The notes: generated by a model from the letters alone, not told the origin. A DNA stretch of 64,000 nt from an uncultured Pseudoteredinibacter sp. (GCF_947502065.1 NZ_CANMYE010000003.1:1-64000), one strand, 5' to 3'. Shown: positions 1-8,886, counted from the first letter of the stretch. Made by a program: numbers and translations.

Positions 1-83
1 TGCAGGTGCAGGTGCAGGTGCAGGTGCAGGTGCAGGTGCAGGTGCAGGTGCAGGTGCAGGTGCAGGTGCAGGTGCAGGTGCAG
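1..83. repeat. Hexanucleotide array inside dnaX
   Basis: Thirteen perfect head-to-tail copies of TGCAGG fill 1-78, followed by a partial copy, and the array touches the window edge, so the true number is unknown. In the dnaX frame each unit reads Pro-Ala on the minus strand. Because the unit is six bases, slippage would change linker length without breaking the frame. Confidence 0.97.
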
Positions 84-1293
84 CAGGATTTTCGACCTGA
101 GATTCTGTGTTTGCAATAGAACTGTTCGCGTCTACGGTATTTGTAGCGGCGTTCACCGCTGCAGCGGGCGCACTGTTTGCTAAAGGTTTATTAGGCACTT
201 TAGGAACGCCCTGCGGCTTAAAAGCCAGCATCCGCAAAACCGCCATTTCAAAGCCACCACGTGGATCAGGAGACAGCGGCAGGTCACGGCGGGCTAGCAA
301 AGCCGTTTGGTAAAACAATTGCACATCTTCAGCCGCCATTTGCTGGGCTAATGCAATAACCTGATCTTTATCGCCGGCGCTATTATCCACCGCATCTGGA
401 ACCGCCTGGGCAATAGCCACCCGATGCAGCAAGGCCAGCAACTCGGCCAAGGCCGAATCATAGTCAGGGGCCTGTTCGGCCATTTGAGCAACGACCGCCA
501 GCGCTTGACTACCATCGGCCACAGCGAGCGCCTGGCAAATAGACACGATATGGGACTGATCCAATGTCCCCAACATGGCTCGCACTTCAGCTTCGTGCAC
601 TTTGCCACTGCCAAATGCAATGGCCTGATCGGTTAAACTCAAGGCATCGCGCATACTGCCATCGGCGGCCCGGCCGAGCTGCCATAGTGCCGGCTCTTCA
701 AAGGGCACCATTTCTTTATCTAGAATAAACTGTAGATGGCCGACAATGCGCTCGGGGTTCATGTTCTTTAGGTTGAACTGCAAACAACGCGACAGCACAG
801 TTACCGGTAGCTTTTGAGGATCGGTAGTGGCCAGTAGGAATTTAACATGCGGGGGCGGCTCTTCCAGTGTTTTTAGCAGCGCATTAAAACTGCTGTTGGA
901 GAGCATATGCACCTCATCGATAAGATACACCTTGTAGCGTCCTCGGGTCGGCGCATATTGCACATTATCGAGCAGCTCACGAGTATCTTCCACTTTGGTT
1001 TTTGAAGCCGCATCCACTTCAATAAGATCTACGAATCGCCCCTCGGCAATTTCAATACAGGCCCCACATTGACCACAGGGTTCTGACGACACTCCCTGCT
1101 CGCAGTTTAAACACTTCGCTAAGATACGAGCGATAGTGGTTTTACCCACACCGCGGGTACCGGTGAATAGATAAGCATGGTGCAAGCGGTTATGGTCTAG
1201 GGCATTGATCAAAGCCCTGAGCACATGCTCTTGCCCAACCATTTCACGGAAAATACGCGGGCGCCATTTGCGCGCCAATACCTGATAGCTCAT
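1..1293 (-). CDS. dnaX: DNA polymerase III subunits gamma/tau (3' part missing)
   Basis: This encodes the clamp-loader ATPase that loads the sliding clamp and, in its tau form, couples polymerase and helicase. The reading frame begins at ATG 1293 and runs off the window edge after 431 codons. The N-terminus (MSYQVLARKWRPRIFREMVG) is typical of the family. Walker A GTRGVGKT lies at residues 45-52, the zinc cysteines at 64, 73, 76 and 79, Walker B DEVH at 126-129, followed by LLATTDPQK (sensor region). From about residue 406 the protein becomes a Pro-Ala repeat, a linker before the tau-specific domains, which lie outside the window. Whether a gamma frameshift site exists cannot be seen. Confidence 0.97.
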   Translation of the reverse strand, partial: MSYQVLARKWRPRIFREMVGQEHVLRALINALDHNRLHHAYLFTGTRGVGKTTIARILAKCLNCEQGVSSEPCGQCGACIEIAEGRFVDLIEVDAASKTKVEDTRELLDNVQYAPTRGRYKVYLIDEVHMLSNSSFNALLKTLEEPPPHVKFLLATTDPQKLPVTVLSRCLQFNLKNMNPERIVGHLQFILDKEMVPFEEPALWQLGRAADGSMRDALSLTDQAIAFGSGKVHEAEVRAMLGTLDQSHIVSICQALAVADGSQALAVVAQMAEQAPDYDSALAELLALLHRVAIAQAVPDAVDNSAGDKDQVIALAQQMAAEDVQLFYQTALLARRDLPLSPDPRGGFEMAVLRMLAFKPQGVPKVPNKPLANSAPAAAVNAATNTVDANSSIANTESQVENPAAPAPAPAPAPAPAPAPAPAPAPAPAPA

Positions 1294-1496
1294 TGCGGTT
1301 GCTTATTCCTATTCTACGATTACGCCATTATATCCCAGACCAGCCAGTGGCCACTACGTTAGTAGCGCTTTATTTGCCAAGCAAATCAAATATCTAGCCC
1401 ACAAAGACAGATAAGGCGGGCTCAGAATTACATTACCGGCTAAGGTGCTTCAGCAGAGAAGTATTAAGGGGGAGATTTAAACGATAAGGAAAGCTT

Positions 1497-1612
1497 GGGT
1501 GGCGGCTCAAGCCAGCCACACCCCGGCACATGATGTCACTACTACCGTTGCTCCCTTCCGGGCCTGGCGGGGTTCGTAGTTAATCATTGCGAGGGGACCG
1601 ACAAGAGCCACC
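1497..1612 (-). ncRNA. ffs: 4.5S RNA, signal recognition particle RNA
   Basis: The minus strand carries the hallmark apical part of bacterial SRP RNA, GGCCCGGAAGGGAGCAACGG, with the GGAA tetraloop and the asymmetric loop that binds Ffh. The ends pair: GGTGGCTC at the 5' end (about 1605-1612) matches GAGCCGCC at the 3' end (about 1501-1508) with one G-U. The length of about 114 nt fits the small gammaproteobacterial form. It works with Ffh in co-translational targeting of membrane proteins. The exact ends are inferred from the terminal stem. Confidence 0.95.
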
Positions 1613-1731
1613 ATTGCAAGAGCGCGGCATTATCCGCGCTTTTTGAGCAACATGCAAGCCCAGCTTTTACGCTGCTCAAAGGCCAATCAGGCTGTTGATA
1701 TTTAAACCAAATTTCGACATTAAGCGAGCAC

Positions 1732-2862
1732 TTAAGCCTCGCAAACCTGCTGATAGGCCCAAGCCAACCAAGGTAGCATCTTAGCCAAATCGGATGCTTC
1801 TACCGTGGCGCCACACCAAATGCGCAGCCCAGCTGGGGCGTCTCGGTAAGATTCAATGTCAAAGGCGATATTCTCTTCGGCTAATAATGCACATATACCT
1901 TTGAGTTGCTCATTACTCGCTTTGAGAGTTAAGCAAACACTCGTACTCGATAAAGTTGCAGGATCCTGTGCGAGAAAATCGACCCAGTCATAATCTACAA
2001 CAAACTTTTGTAATACTGCCAAATTAGCTTCGGCTCTTGCGATAGCCCAAGGCAAGCCACCGTTTTCTTCAACCCAATTTAGGGCATCTAGATAATCGGC
2101 CACCGCCAGCATAGAGGGCGTATTAATGGTAGCCCCCTTAAAAATACCTTCGATAAGCTTACCGTTTTTCGTCAATCGGAAAATTTTCGGTAATGGCCAA
2201 GGTGGTTGGTAGTTTTCTAGTCGCTCAACAGCCCTAGGGCTCAGGATCAGCATGCCGTGAGCACCCTCCCCCCCCAGAACCTTTTGCCAAGAAAAAGTTA
2301 CAACATCCAACTTATGCCAAGGCATATCCATGGCAAATACCGCCGAGGTTGCGTCACAAATCGTAAGCCCCTGACGTTCATCAGCAATCCAGTCGGCATT
2401 GGGAACTCGCACCCCAGATGTCGTCCCATTCCAAGTAAACACAATGTCGTGATCCGAATTTGCCTGACTGAGATCGGGCAAGAGACCATAATCCGCATCA
2501 ATCAAACGCACATTGTCTAAGCGCAATTGTTTGGAGATATCGGTCATCCAGCCACGGCCAAACGACTCCCAGGCCAACACATCGACAGGCCGCGGCCCCA
2601 GTAGCGACCATAGCGCCATTTCTACAGCCCCCGTGTCGGAAGCTGGCACAATCCCTACTCTATAACCCTCTGGCAGCCCCAATAATTCAGCAGTTTGCTC
2701 ACAGGCCTTTTGCAGAGCTGCCTTACCCACGCTAGAACGATGAGATCGTCCTAAAGTACTAATGTCTAAGGCCGAAACAGAGTAAGCTGGACGTTTACTA
2801 CAGGGGCCAGAAGAGAAGTGTGGATTAAGGGGTTTATCGGTTGGTTTTAGCAAAGCGCTCAT
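1732..2862 (-). CDS. serC: Phosphoserine aminotransferase (class V, alternative SerC family)
   Basis: A PLP enzyme that should convert 3-phosphohydroxypyruvate plus glutamate to phosphoserine in serine synthesis. The 376-residue protein has the family's opening ([15 protein letters not shown]), GRSHRS near residue 40, [14 protein letters not shown] near 170, and the PLP lysine in SWQKVLGG (Lys194). The sequence is closer to the Methanosarcina/alphaproteobacterial type of phosphoserine transaminase than to the E. coli SerC type. The frame is open back to a TTG at 2892, but ATG 2862 has GAGG a few bases upstream and matches the family start. It appears monocistronic. The family assignment is from recognition of the sequence, not a search. 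Confidence 0.85.
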   Translation of the reverse strand: MSALLKPTDKPLNPHFSSGPCSKRPAYSVSALDISTLGRSHRSSVGKAALQKACEQTAELLGLPEGYRVGIVPASDTGAVEMALWSLLGPRPVDVLAWESFGRGWMTDISKQLRLDNVRLIDADYGLLPDLSQANSDHDIVFTWNGTTSGVRVPNADWIADERQGLTICDATSAVFAMDMPWHKLDVVTFSWQKVLGGEGAHGMLILSPRAVERLENYQPPWPLPKIFRLTKNGKLIEGIFKGATINTPSMLAVADYLDALNWVEENGGLPWAIARAEANLAVLQKFVVDYDWVDFLAQDPATLSSTSVCLTLKASNEQLKGICALLAEENIAFDIESYRDAPAGLRIWCGATVEASDLAKMLPWLAWAYQQVCEA

Positions 2863-3099
2863 GCACAGCCTCGTTACATCGGAGCCTATCAATAGGCAAA
2901 TTGATCAGGTGGCGCATTATGCCAGAATTCAGCATTTCAGGTATTGTTCTTTCTTATTATCAAGCACATACCTTCGACTGATAGCACCTAAAGAAGATTC
3001 ACGTTACTTTTTAGCACTTTGTCCTATATAGAATCGTCCTGCGGTTTGTATAACGCCAAAAAAAGGCTAGGCTAATAGAAGTAGCGGTCCAATCGAATG

Positions 3100-3114
3100 G
3101 TGCCAATTTGGCAC
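3100..3114. promoter_or_regulatory. Inverted repeat in the 2863-3316 gene-free stretch
   Basis: The 454-base gap between the aminotransferase and the next plus-strand ORF has no convincing gene. Its clearest structure is GTGCCAA-T-TTGGCAC, two perfect 7-base arms around one base, about 200 bases upstream of the ORF at 3317. It resembles a dimeric-regulator operator. It is not a sigma-54 site, as no TTGC follows at the right distance. Confidence 0.3.
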
Positions 3115-3316
3115 ATGAAATAACACTTTGAAGCATCTTGCCGCCTAGTGGGCAACTGTTTTCATAGCGTATTCGATGACACTGGAACATCTATCGCTTA
3201 AATGCCTGACAAGGACCAAGAAATAGAACCTTAGATAACACCCTCTTGCAGGAATAGAAGGTCAGGCAATCCGTCAGGCAAAAGTTGGCAAGCAGATGAA
3301 CAGGCGCAAGGAATAA

Positions 3317-3427
3317 ATGGACATTGCAAATAAGCCAGTTGCTACCACAGCAAAACCTAAGGCCCCCAAACAGTTGGCACCTGAGTCGTCCTCAGGCTGC
3401 CCTGCGGCTGCAGTAATAGGTAAATAG
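3317..3427 (+). CDS. Small ORF, 36 aa, upstream of the GGDEF-EAL gene
   Basis: An unrecognised peptide that starts MDIANKPVATTAKPKAPKQL and ends SSSGCPAAAVIGK. It is Lys/Pro/Ala-rich with a single cysteine at residue 28 and no signal peptide or membrane segment. AAGGA sits five bases before the ATG. The stop codon is five bases before the start of the PAS-GGDEF-EAL gene, which has only a weak ribosome-binding site of its own, so translational coupling is plausible. It could be a real small protein or a leader peptide. An overlapping antisense frame exists but has no comparable start signal. Function unknown. Confidence 0.45.
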   Translation: MDIANKPVATTAKPKAPKQLAPESSSGCPAAAVIGK

Positions 3428-3432
3428 CCATA

Positions 3433-5352
3433 ATGATAAAAGACGAAGAAGCTAACAAGCTGAACTCGCAAGCAAGCTATGAGCAAATCGAAGCGTTGGC
3501 TGAGGCCAACCGACTGCTCAATGAAGACCTAAACCGCTGGAAACGCATCGAGCAGAAGCTCCAGCGCAGCGAAGAAAAGTATCGCATTTTATTTGAAGCT
3601 TCCGGCGACGCTCATTTTGTACTGCAATCACGTGCGGTAATGGATTGCAACCAAGCCGCCCTCAAACTATTTGGCTACAGCGCCAAGCACGATGTTCTCG
3701 GCATGGGTTTAATGCAGCTTGTACGCATTAGCAAAACCGAAAGCTCCCTAGGCCTGGAGAAATTCCAGGAGATGATCTTTAAAACGCATAGCCAAGGTAG
3801 CCACACTTTTGAGTGGCAGGCTCGCACCAAAGACAATTATGCTATTCCGGTAGAAATTCTACTTACCGCGCTGCCCATTGAAGGTGGTGAAGTCTTACAG
3901 GTTGTTTTTCGTGACATCAGCGAACGCAAACGCGCCCAAGAAGAAGCGATTTATCTCGCTTACTATGATGCCTTAACTGGCCTGCCAAACCGCCGCCTGT
4001 TTTTAGATAGGCTAGAACAGAGTTTTGAAAACTCTCGCCGCCGCTCACATAAACTTGCCTTGCTGTTTATCGATCTTGATCGGTTTAAAAATATTAATGA
4101 CTCGCGCGGCCATGCGGCGGGCGATGAACTGCTGCAATTGTTTTCTGCTCGCCTTCAGGGTTTAATTCGCAGCCAAGATACCCTTGCACGGCTTGGCGGC
4201 GATGAATTTGTCGTGCTCATGGAAGATCTAGACAGCAATATTGAAACCGCCACCGCTCACGCCAGCCACTTGGCTGATAAACTGCTGCAATCATTAGAAT
4301 CCCCCATTCCCCTTGAGTCCGGTGACTGCCACATTACCGCCAGTATTGGTGTTATGGTATTTCCACTTGGCGACGAATCCAGTGAGTCGGCCTTACAGAA
4401 AGCCGATATGGCGATGTACCTTGCCAAACAAGATGGCCGCAATCGCGTACAGGTATTCCACGCCTCTATTTACGAGGCCGTAGATCGACGCATTGCCATG
4501 GAGAATGAGTTGCATAAAGCACTCGCCAATGAGCAGCTCGATTTGAATTACCAATTGCAATTTGACCGACACTATCGACCGGTCGCGGTTGAAGCTTTAT
4601 GTCGCTGGAACCACCCTGAATGGGGAGATATCAGCCCAGGAACATTTATTCCTATTGCCGAAGAATCAGGCATTATTATTGAGCTTGGCAAACGCGTGCT
4701 ACAAAATGCCGTAGCTGAGATTCATAAACTTAACCTGCGCCTGCACCCCGATCATCGCATTCGCTTGTCGGTCAATGTAAGTCCACAACAACTGGAACAC
4801 CCGAGCTTTATTAAAATTATTGAAGCGCTCTGTGAAAAGCACGATTTGCCGCCAGGCTTCTTAATGCTAGAGATTACTGAAAACACATTCATGTCAGATC
4901 TCAATAGCATGGTAGAACTGATCAACCGCTTGCGCGATATGGGCATTTACACCTCACTGGATGATTTTGGAACCGGTTTTTCCTCGCTGAGTTATTTGAA
5001 AAAGCTGCCTATACGAGAGCTTAAAATTGATACCTCCTTTATCAGCGAGCTCGAGCACAATAACGATGACGTCGTGTTGGTAAAATCCATTTTAGCGATT
5101 GGCCAGCACTATCGCCTGCAAGTTGTCGCTGAGGGTGTGGAACTCAGGCATCATCTGCTACTTCTAAAAACTTATGGCTGTGATTTATTTCAAGGCAGCC
5201 TATTTGCGCGCCCCATGCCAGCACCGCACCTTGAAGACTTCATTCAAGAGCAGCACCGTCGCTTACTGGACCCAAGCTTTGATATCACCCGCTCTATTGG
5301 CAAAGAAGACAACGATGATAATCAAGGTGAACTCAATCTAGGCTCTAACTAA
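3433..5352 (+). CDS. PAS-GGDEF-EAL c-di-GMP signalling protein
   Basis: A 639-residue cytoplasmic protein without membrane segments. The order is a short helical N-terminus, a PAS sensor domain (about 45-170, ending FRDISERKRAQ), GGDEF (about 172-340) and EAL (about 355-610). GGDEF at 255-259 is intact and is preceded five residues upstream by the inhibitory-site motif RSQD (246-249). EAL residues are also present: E387 in EALCRW, N448, E480, D510-D511 in DDFGTGFS, K531 and the AEGVE loop near 567-570. Both synthesis and breakdown of c-di-GMP are therefore possible, and the net activity cannot be read from sequence. The frame upstream is blocked by a stop at 3421-3423, so ATG 3433 is secure. 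Confidence 0.95.
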   Translation: MIKDEEANKLNSQASYEQIEALAEANRLLNEDLNRWKRIEQKLQRSEEKYRILFEASGDAHFVLQSRAVMDCNQAALKLFGYSAKHDVLGMGLMQLVRISKTESSLGLEKFQEMIFKTHSQGSHTFEWQARTKDNYAIPVEILLTALPIEGGEVLQVVFRDISERKRAQEEAIYLAYYDALTGLPNRRLFLDRLEQSFENSRRRSHKLALLFIDLDRFKNINDSRGHAAGDELLQLFSARLQGLIRSQDTLARLGGDEFVVLMEDLDSNIETATAHASHLADKLLQSLESPIPLESGDCHITASIGVMVFPLGDESSESALQKADMAMYLAKQDGRNRVQVFHASIYEAVDRRIAMENELHKALANEQLDLNYQLQFDRHYRPVAVEALCRWNHPEWGDISPGTFIPIAEESGIIIELGKRVLQNAVAEIHKLNLRLHPDHRIRLSVNVSPQQLEHPSFIKIIEALCEKHDLPPGFLMLEITENTFMSDLNSMVELINRLRDMGIYTSLDDFGTGFSSLSYLKKLPIRELKIDTSFISELEHNNDDVVLVKSILAIGQHYRLQVVAEGVELRHHLLLLKTYGCDLFQGSLFARPMPAPHLEDFIQEQHRRLLDPSFDITRSIGKEDNDDNQGELNLGSN

Positions 5353-5514
5353 AGTACGCCAGCGCCAAAAGTGCCACTTTAGCAGCCTTTCTCGCAACGT
5401 CTTGAAGAAAGAAACTTAAACGTAGCTCGCAAACCTTTCAAGCGCAGGATTTCTATTGTTTCTCGATATTTGAAGCTCTACTATAAGCTGAAAAACCCAA
5501 TACAGGATCCAAGC

Positions 5515-6126
5515 ATGAAAATATTCGAAACCAAAACCACCCCCAATGGCCGACGCGTACGCATGTTTTTAGCTGAAAAAGGTATCGACATCGAGTATGT
5601 ACAGGTAGATATTGTGGCGGGTGAAAATATTAGCCCTGAGTTTCTAGCCAAGAATCCTGGCGGCAGAATCCCTGTGTTGGAATTGGACAATGGCAGCTAC
5701 ATCAGCGAAACCGTATCGATTTGCCGCTACTTTGAAGAATCTGACCCTAGCAATACCCCTCTAATGGGTAGCACTCCAGAAGATAAAGCCCGTATTGATA
5801 TGTGGCAGCGTCTTGTGGAATTTAATCTTATGATGAACGTCGGCTTTTGCTTTAGAAATGTGACCGGATATTTTAAAGATCGCGAAACACCGGTAAAAGA
5901 ATGGGGCGAGGTCTGCGGCGAGCAAGCGATTAAGTTTTATGATGTTTTAGATCACCAACTTAGCCAAAATGAGTTTATCGCAGGTGACAGCTTCAGCATT
6001 GCCGACATCACTGCAATATGCGCTATTGATTTTGCTCGCGTTATGAAGCTAAACCCAGAAGAGCGTCACACTAATTTGCTACGCTGGCGTGAAGCTGTTT
6101 CAGCGCGTCCAAGTGCGCAAGCTTAA
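5515..6126 (+). CDS. Glutathione S-transferase family protein
   Basis: A cytosolic GST-like protein of 203 residues. The N-terminal thioredoxin-like domain starts MKIFETKTTPNGRRVRMFLA and contains the cis-proline segment GGRIPVLEL and the glutathione gamma-glutamyl contact pattern ISETVSICRY. The helical C-terminal domain contains FIAGDSFSIADI, the N-capping/hydrophobic staple region of the family. The frame is open from a TTG at 5470, but ATG 5515 has AGGA at suitable distance and matches the family start. It is followed by a strong terminator, so it is probably a single-gene unit. The substrate is unknown. Confidence 0.88.
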   Translation: MKIFETKTTPNGRRVRMFLAEKGIDIEYVQVDIVAGENISPEFLAKNPGGRIPVLELDNGSYISETVSICRYFEESDPSNTPLMGSTPEDKARIDMWQRLVEFNLMMNVGFCFRNVTGYFKDRETPVKEWGEVCGEQAIKFYDVLDHQLSQNEFIAGDSFSIADITAICAIDFARVMKLNPEERHTNLLRWREAVSARPSAQA

Positions 6127-6183
6127 AAACGGATAAGCAAACACAAATAAGGCTAAATTTGTTTGGCCTAAGTTGCCGCCCCT

Positions 6184-6215
6184 AGCCCGACATTAATATT
6201 TATGTCGGGCTTTTT
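6184..6215 (+). terminator. Rho-independent terminator of the GST gene
   Basis: Perfect 10-base arms AGCCCGACAT and ATGTCGGGCT around an 8-base AT loop are followed by TTTT, 58 bases after the GST stop codon. Confidence 0.92.
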
Positions 6216-6473
6216 AACTCCTTGTATTCTAGCCAGACTCGAACTCGGGCTAGTGATTTTCCGCTCCAACGCTGCGCGGATTGGTAACATCCAGTTACTC
6301 ACCCTGCGGGCAAGCCCTATTTTGCTCCGAGCACAATAGTCATGCAGCTACCCGCTCCATCCAGGAGCCTAGTCGCCAAATCACCAGCCCAAGTTAAAGT
6401 CTTACTATGCGGCTGTTATGATGTTTAAACTACTGCTACTCGGTGATCTATCTGCTAAAAGGCCTTATGCACC
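6216..6473. other. Gene-free stretch between two convergent genes
   Basis: Together with the GST trailer this makes about 350 bases without a gene. The only structure I see is an inverted repeat, CTAGCC (6229-6234) with GGCTAG (6248-6253), enclosing a tRNA T-arm-like TTCGAGTC on the minus strand. There is no acceptor stem or anticodon arm, so it is not a tRNA. Nothing else recognised. Confidence 0.4.
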
Positions 6474-7328
6474 CTAGTAAAGCAAGCTAAAAACTTGACG
6501 TTGATATTTGATCGCCAAAGGATCAGCTTTACCCAACGCAGCGATAATATCTAAGGTGGTCTTCTTTACCTCACCTTCTTTGCAGTTAATATCTTTACGC
6601 AACATGCTCAACAACAGCTCCAGCGCCTCTTCAGAATGCTGATGCTGGGAATACTGAATGGCTAACTGCAATTGCAAGTCGATATTTTCAGGATCTGCTG
6701 CCAAGGCTTCTTCTAGTGCCGTAACTTCTGGGGATTTAGCCGCATTCTGTTTTAGATCCAATAGTGCTAGCAGCTGCTCATATTGTGCATCCTGTTCAGC
6801 CATTGGAATGCTTTGAATAATAGCTTCGGCTTCAGCGCAGCGATTCAGCTCCAGATAAACACGGGCCAGTGTTTTACCAATAGCGATATCTGACGATGAT
6901 AATTCATACGCTTGGCGCAATAGCTCTAGTGCTTCGGCCCACTGTTCTTCTTGCAGTAAAGGTGCAGCCTGCTGTAACAGTGCATCCCAAGGTTTGGGCA
7001 GGTATTTCGCTAAAACCTCACGAACCTGCACCTCGCTTTGCGCCCCTTGAAAACCATCGACTGGCTGGCCGTTTTGCATCACCACTACCGTTGGCAGACT
7101 GCGCACTCCAAATTGAGCGGCAATTTGTTGTTGATCATCGGCATTAACCTTAGCCAATAAAAAGGCGCCGGCGTATTCATTAGCCAAGCCTTCCAGTATC
7201 GGCATAAGACTTTTGCAAGGGCCACACCAATCCGCCCAAAAGTCGATGACCACTGGCCGCTGCATAGACTCATCAATCAGCAACTGCTGGGCATTTTCCA
7301 TCGTGATATCAACAATAAACTCGCTCAT
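6474..7328 (-). CDS. cnoX: Thioredoxin-TPR co-chaperone of the CnoX/YbbN family
   Basis: A 284-residue protein with an N-terminal thioredoxin domain (about 1-110) followed by TPR-like helices to the C-terminus. This is the architecture of YbbN/CnoX, a holdase that protects proteins from oxidative damage and passes them to GroEL. The active-site motif WCGPC is complete (Cys35, Cys38), unlike E. coli CnoX, which lacks the full CxxC, so redox activity is possible here. The cis-proline segment SLPTVVVMQNGQ is present. ATG 7328 is the natural start. No signal peptide, so cytoplasmic. It stands alone between convergent and intergenic sequence. Confidence 0.9.
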   Translation of the reverse strand: MSEFIVDITMENAQQLLIDESMQRPVVIDFWADWCGPCKSLMPILEGLANEYAGAFLLAKVNADDQQQIAAQFGVRSLPTVVVMQNGQPVDGFQGAQSEVQVREVLAKYLPKPWDALLQQAAPLLQEEQWAEALELLRQAYELSSSDIAIGKTLARVYLELNRCAEAEAIIQSIPMAEQDAQYEQLLALLDLKQNAAKSPEVTALEEALAADPENIDLQLQLAIQYSQHQHSEEALELLLSMLRKDINCKEGEVKKTTLDIIAALGKADPLAIKYQRQVFSLLY

Positions 7329-7512
7329 TTAAGGCTTCCAAGAATAGTTTGAGACATTAGCTTGCACAGAGAGGCATTCCACGGCAAGGCTTCTTATATA
7401 TTGGAAATGGGGTTAAGTATACTGAAATTCAAGGAGAACAAGAGATTTGAACGAGCCTCAATACGAGAAGCTTGAAGCTCGCTGCTTTAGACTTGCCTGG
7501 ATGGTAACCTTA

Positions 7513-8463
7513 CTAAGCGACGGCGGCCGCCCCACTTAACATGGCTTCGACATTCGGCGCTTTATCCAAGGGGTAGAATTGCTGAGTGCAAGATAAGCTA
7601 TACGCTTCACCTAGCCCATCAACCGCCTCCTGAAGGCGTTGACTCAATAACTCAATTTCCTCTGGGCTATTCGCTAAGGCTACAACAACAAAGCTGTCAT
7701 CGCGCATGCGAGCGACCACGTCTGACCCCCGCAAACGAGTTTGGATAGTATCACCTATCGCTGAAAGCGCTTGTTCATAGCTGCCATCTTCACTCTGGCT
7801 TAAGCCTTCAATGCTGACACCGATTACGCCGATATCAAAACCATAGCGTCGAGCAAATTGCATACAAGACTGCCCCAATGTACTTAAGCCCTGGGCGTTA
7901 TACATATCATCAGGATGGTCTTTAAGCGCCATTTCACGCATTAACTCGAACTGATCCCATAATTGCAGATCCTGTTCAATCAAATCGCGCAGTTGCACCA
8001 TCAGACGCATAAAGGCATCGCCATAGGCCGTAATGGAATGATCCATAACGCAGATACAACCAAAGGCCGTGCCATCAGGCCATAGAATGGGCATCCCAAG
8101 AAAAGAGCAAAAGCCCTCTTCTACAACCTCAGGGTTATCGGACCAGCGCGGGTCAGCCTGGGCATCGGCCACGTATAAAGTTTCACCGCTATCAACAACG
8201 GTTTTTGCAAACACATTGGCATCCTGTGCATAGGTCATACCCGCTGGGTAAGGCCCCCGGTTTCCAAAGTTAGATGCGGTATATTGAAAACCCTGGCCAT
8301 TGGCCTGGATTATTAGACCTACAGGGGCGTCGTATAGCTCAGCCATGAGGCCTACGGTTTTTTGCCATTTATTGAGACAGAAATTTGCAGAGTCTGACTC
8401 TAATAGCCATTGATCCTTATTAATCACTCGTGTAACCCCTTTGTTGGGCACTTTGCGGAACAA
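7513..8463 (-). CDS. GAF domain protein with degenerate GGDEF domain
   Basis: The N-terminal two thirds is a GAF sensor domain, with typical segments TYAQDANVFAKTVVDSGETL, DPRWSDNPEV and SFLGMPILWPDGTAFGCICVMD. The C-terminal part (about 190-316) has a GGDEF fold remnant: the position of RxGGDEF is taken by RMRDDSFVVVA and the DxLTGLxNR segment is absent, so diguanylate cyclase activity is not expected. Possible roles are ligand sensing or GTP/c-di-GMP binding without catalysis. The start is uncertain: the frame begins at TTG 8463 with AGG four bases upstream, while GTG 8427 has AAAGGGG nine bases upstream and may be the real start. No membrane segment. Confidence 0.8.
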   Translation of the reverse strand: MFRKVPNKGVTRVINKDQWLLESDSANFCLNKWQKTVGLMAELYDAPVGLIIQANGQGFQYTASNFGNRGPYPAGMTYAQDANVFAKTVVDSGETLYVADAQADPRWSDNPEVVEEGFCSFLGMPILWPDGTAFGCICVMDHSITAYGDAFMRLMVQLRDLIEQDLQLWDQFELMREMALKDHPDDMYNAQGLSTLGQSCMQFARRYGFDIGVIGVSIEGLSQSEDGSYEQALSAIGDTIQTRLRGSDVVARMRDDSFVVVALANSPEEIELLSQRLQEAVDGLGEAYSLSCTQQFYPLDKAPNVEAMLSGAAAVA

Positions 8464-8849
8464 ACTGCCTGGAGTGCGCAGCTAATACCTCTAGCAGAGT
8501 TTATGAGCACATAGCTCGCCAAGATCGAGGTGCCATAACATCCGGTAATGGACAACCTCTATAAAACATAGCATTGCCTATTCATCCCTCAAGTTTCAAA
8601 AGCAAAAACTACGCTACAAGACAAATATCGGTGATAAACCTCATAAAGACAACTAAATCACCTAGTACTTTTGATTGGTTTTCTAGTGATAATTAAGTTT
8701 TTATTGTTTTTAGTCAGGCTAGGTTCAATTAAGCACTATTTATTAGGCAATTAAGACAGGAAAACGCAGGGGATAACACTAGGATCTATGAAGAGACAAA
8801 ATAGGCGCAGCTATAGCTGCTTAATGAGTTTTCAGAGACAAGAACTAAA
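8464..8849. other. AT-rich gene-free stretch
   Basis: About 390 bases without a supported ORF between two minus-strand genes. The centre (8640-8760) is AT-rich and could hold the promoter of the GAF gene. A perfect 14-base palindrome, GCAGCTATAGCTGC, sits at 8807-8820, near the terminator of the next gene. Nothing else recognised. Confidence 0.4.
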
Positions 8850-8879
8850 GGAAAAGCCCCTATAAAAGGGGCTTTTTTA
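8850..8879 (-). terminator. Terminator of the MBL-fold gene
   Basis: Reading on the minus strand, AAAAGCCCCTT pairs with AGGGGCTTTT across a short loop and runs into T residues, directly after the stop at 8887. The T runs on both sides mean it could act in both directions. Confidence 0.88.
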
Positions 8880-8886
8880 AGCAGAC

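Noticed and set aside
1..1293. Ribosomal frameshift for the gamma form of DnaX
   Set aside because: No A-AAA-AAG-type slippery site was found in the visible part, and the relevant region lies outside the window, so nothing can be claimed.
3110..3126. Possible sigma-54 promoter (TTTGGCAC)
   Set aside because: No TTGC element follows at the required spacing. The GGCAC is part of an inverted repeat instead.
3274..3486. 70-codon hydrophobic ORF on the minus strand
   Set aside because: It overlaps both the small ORF and the start of the GGDEF-EAL gene on the other strand and has no ribosome-binding site.
6229..6253. tRNA T-arm-like sequence on the minus strand
   Set aside because: Only a TTCGAGTC-like loop with a short flanking dyad is present. 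There is no acceptor stem, D-arm or anticodon arm.
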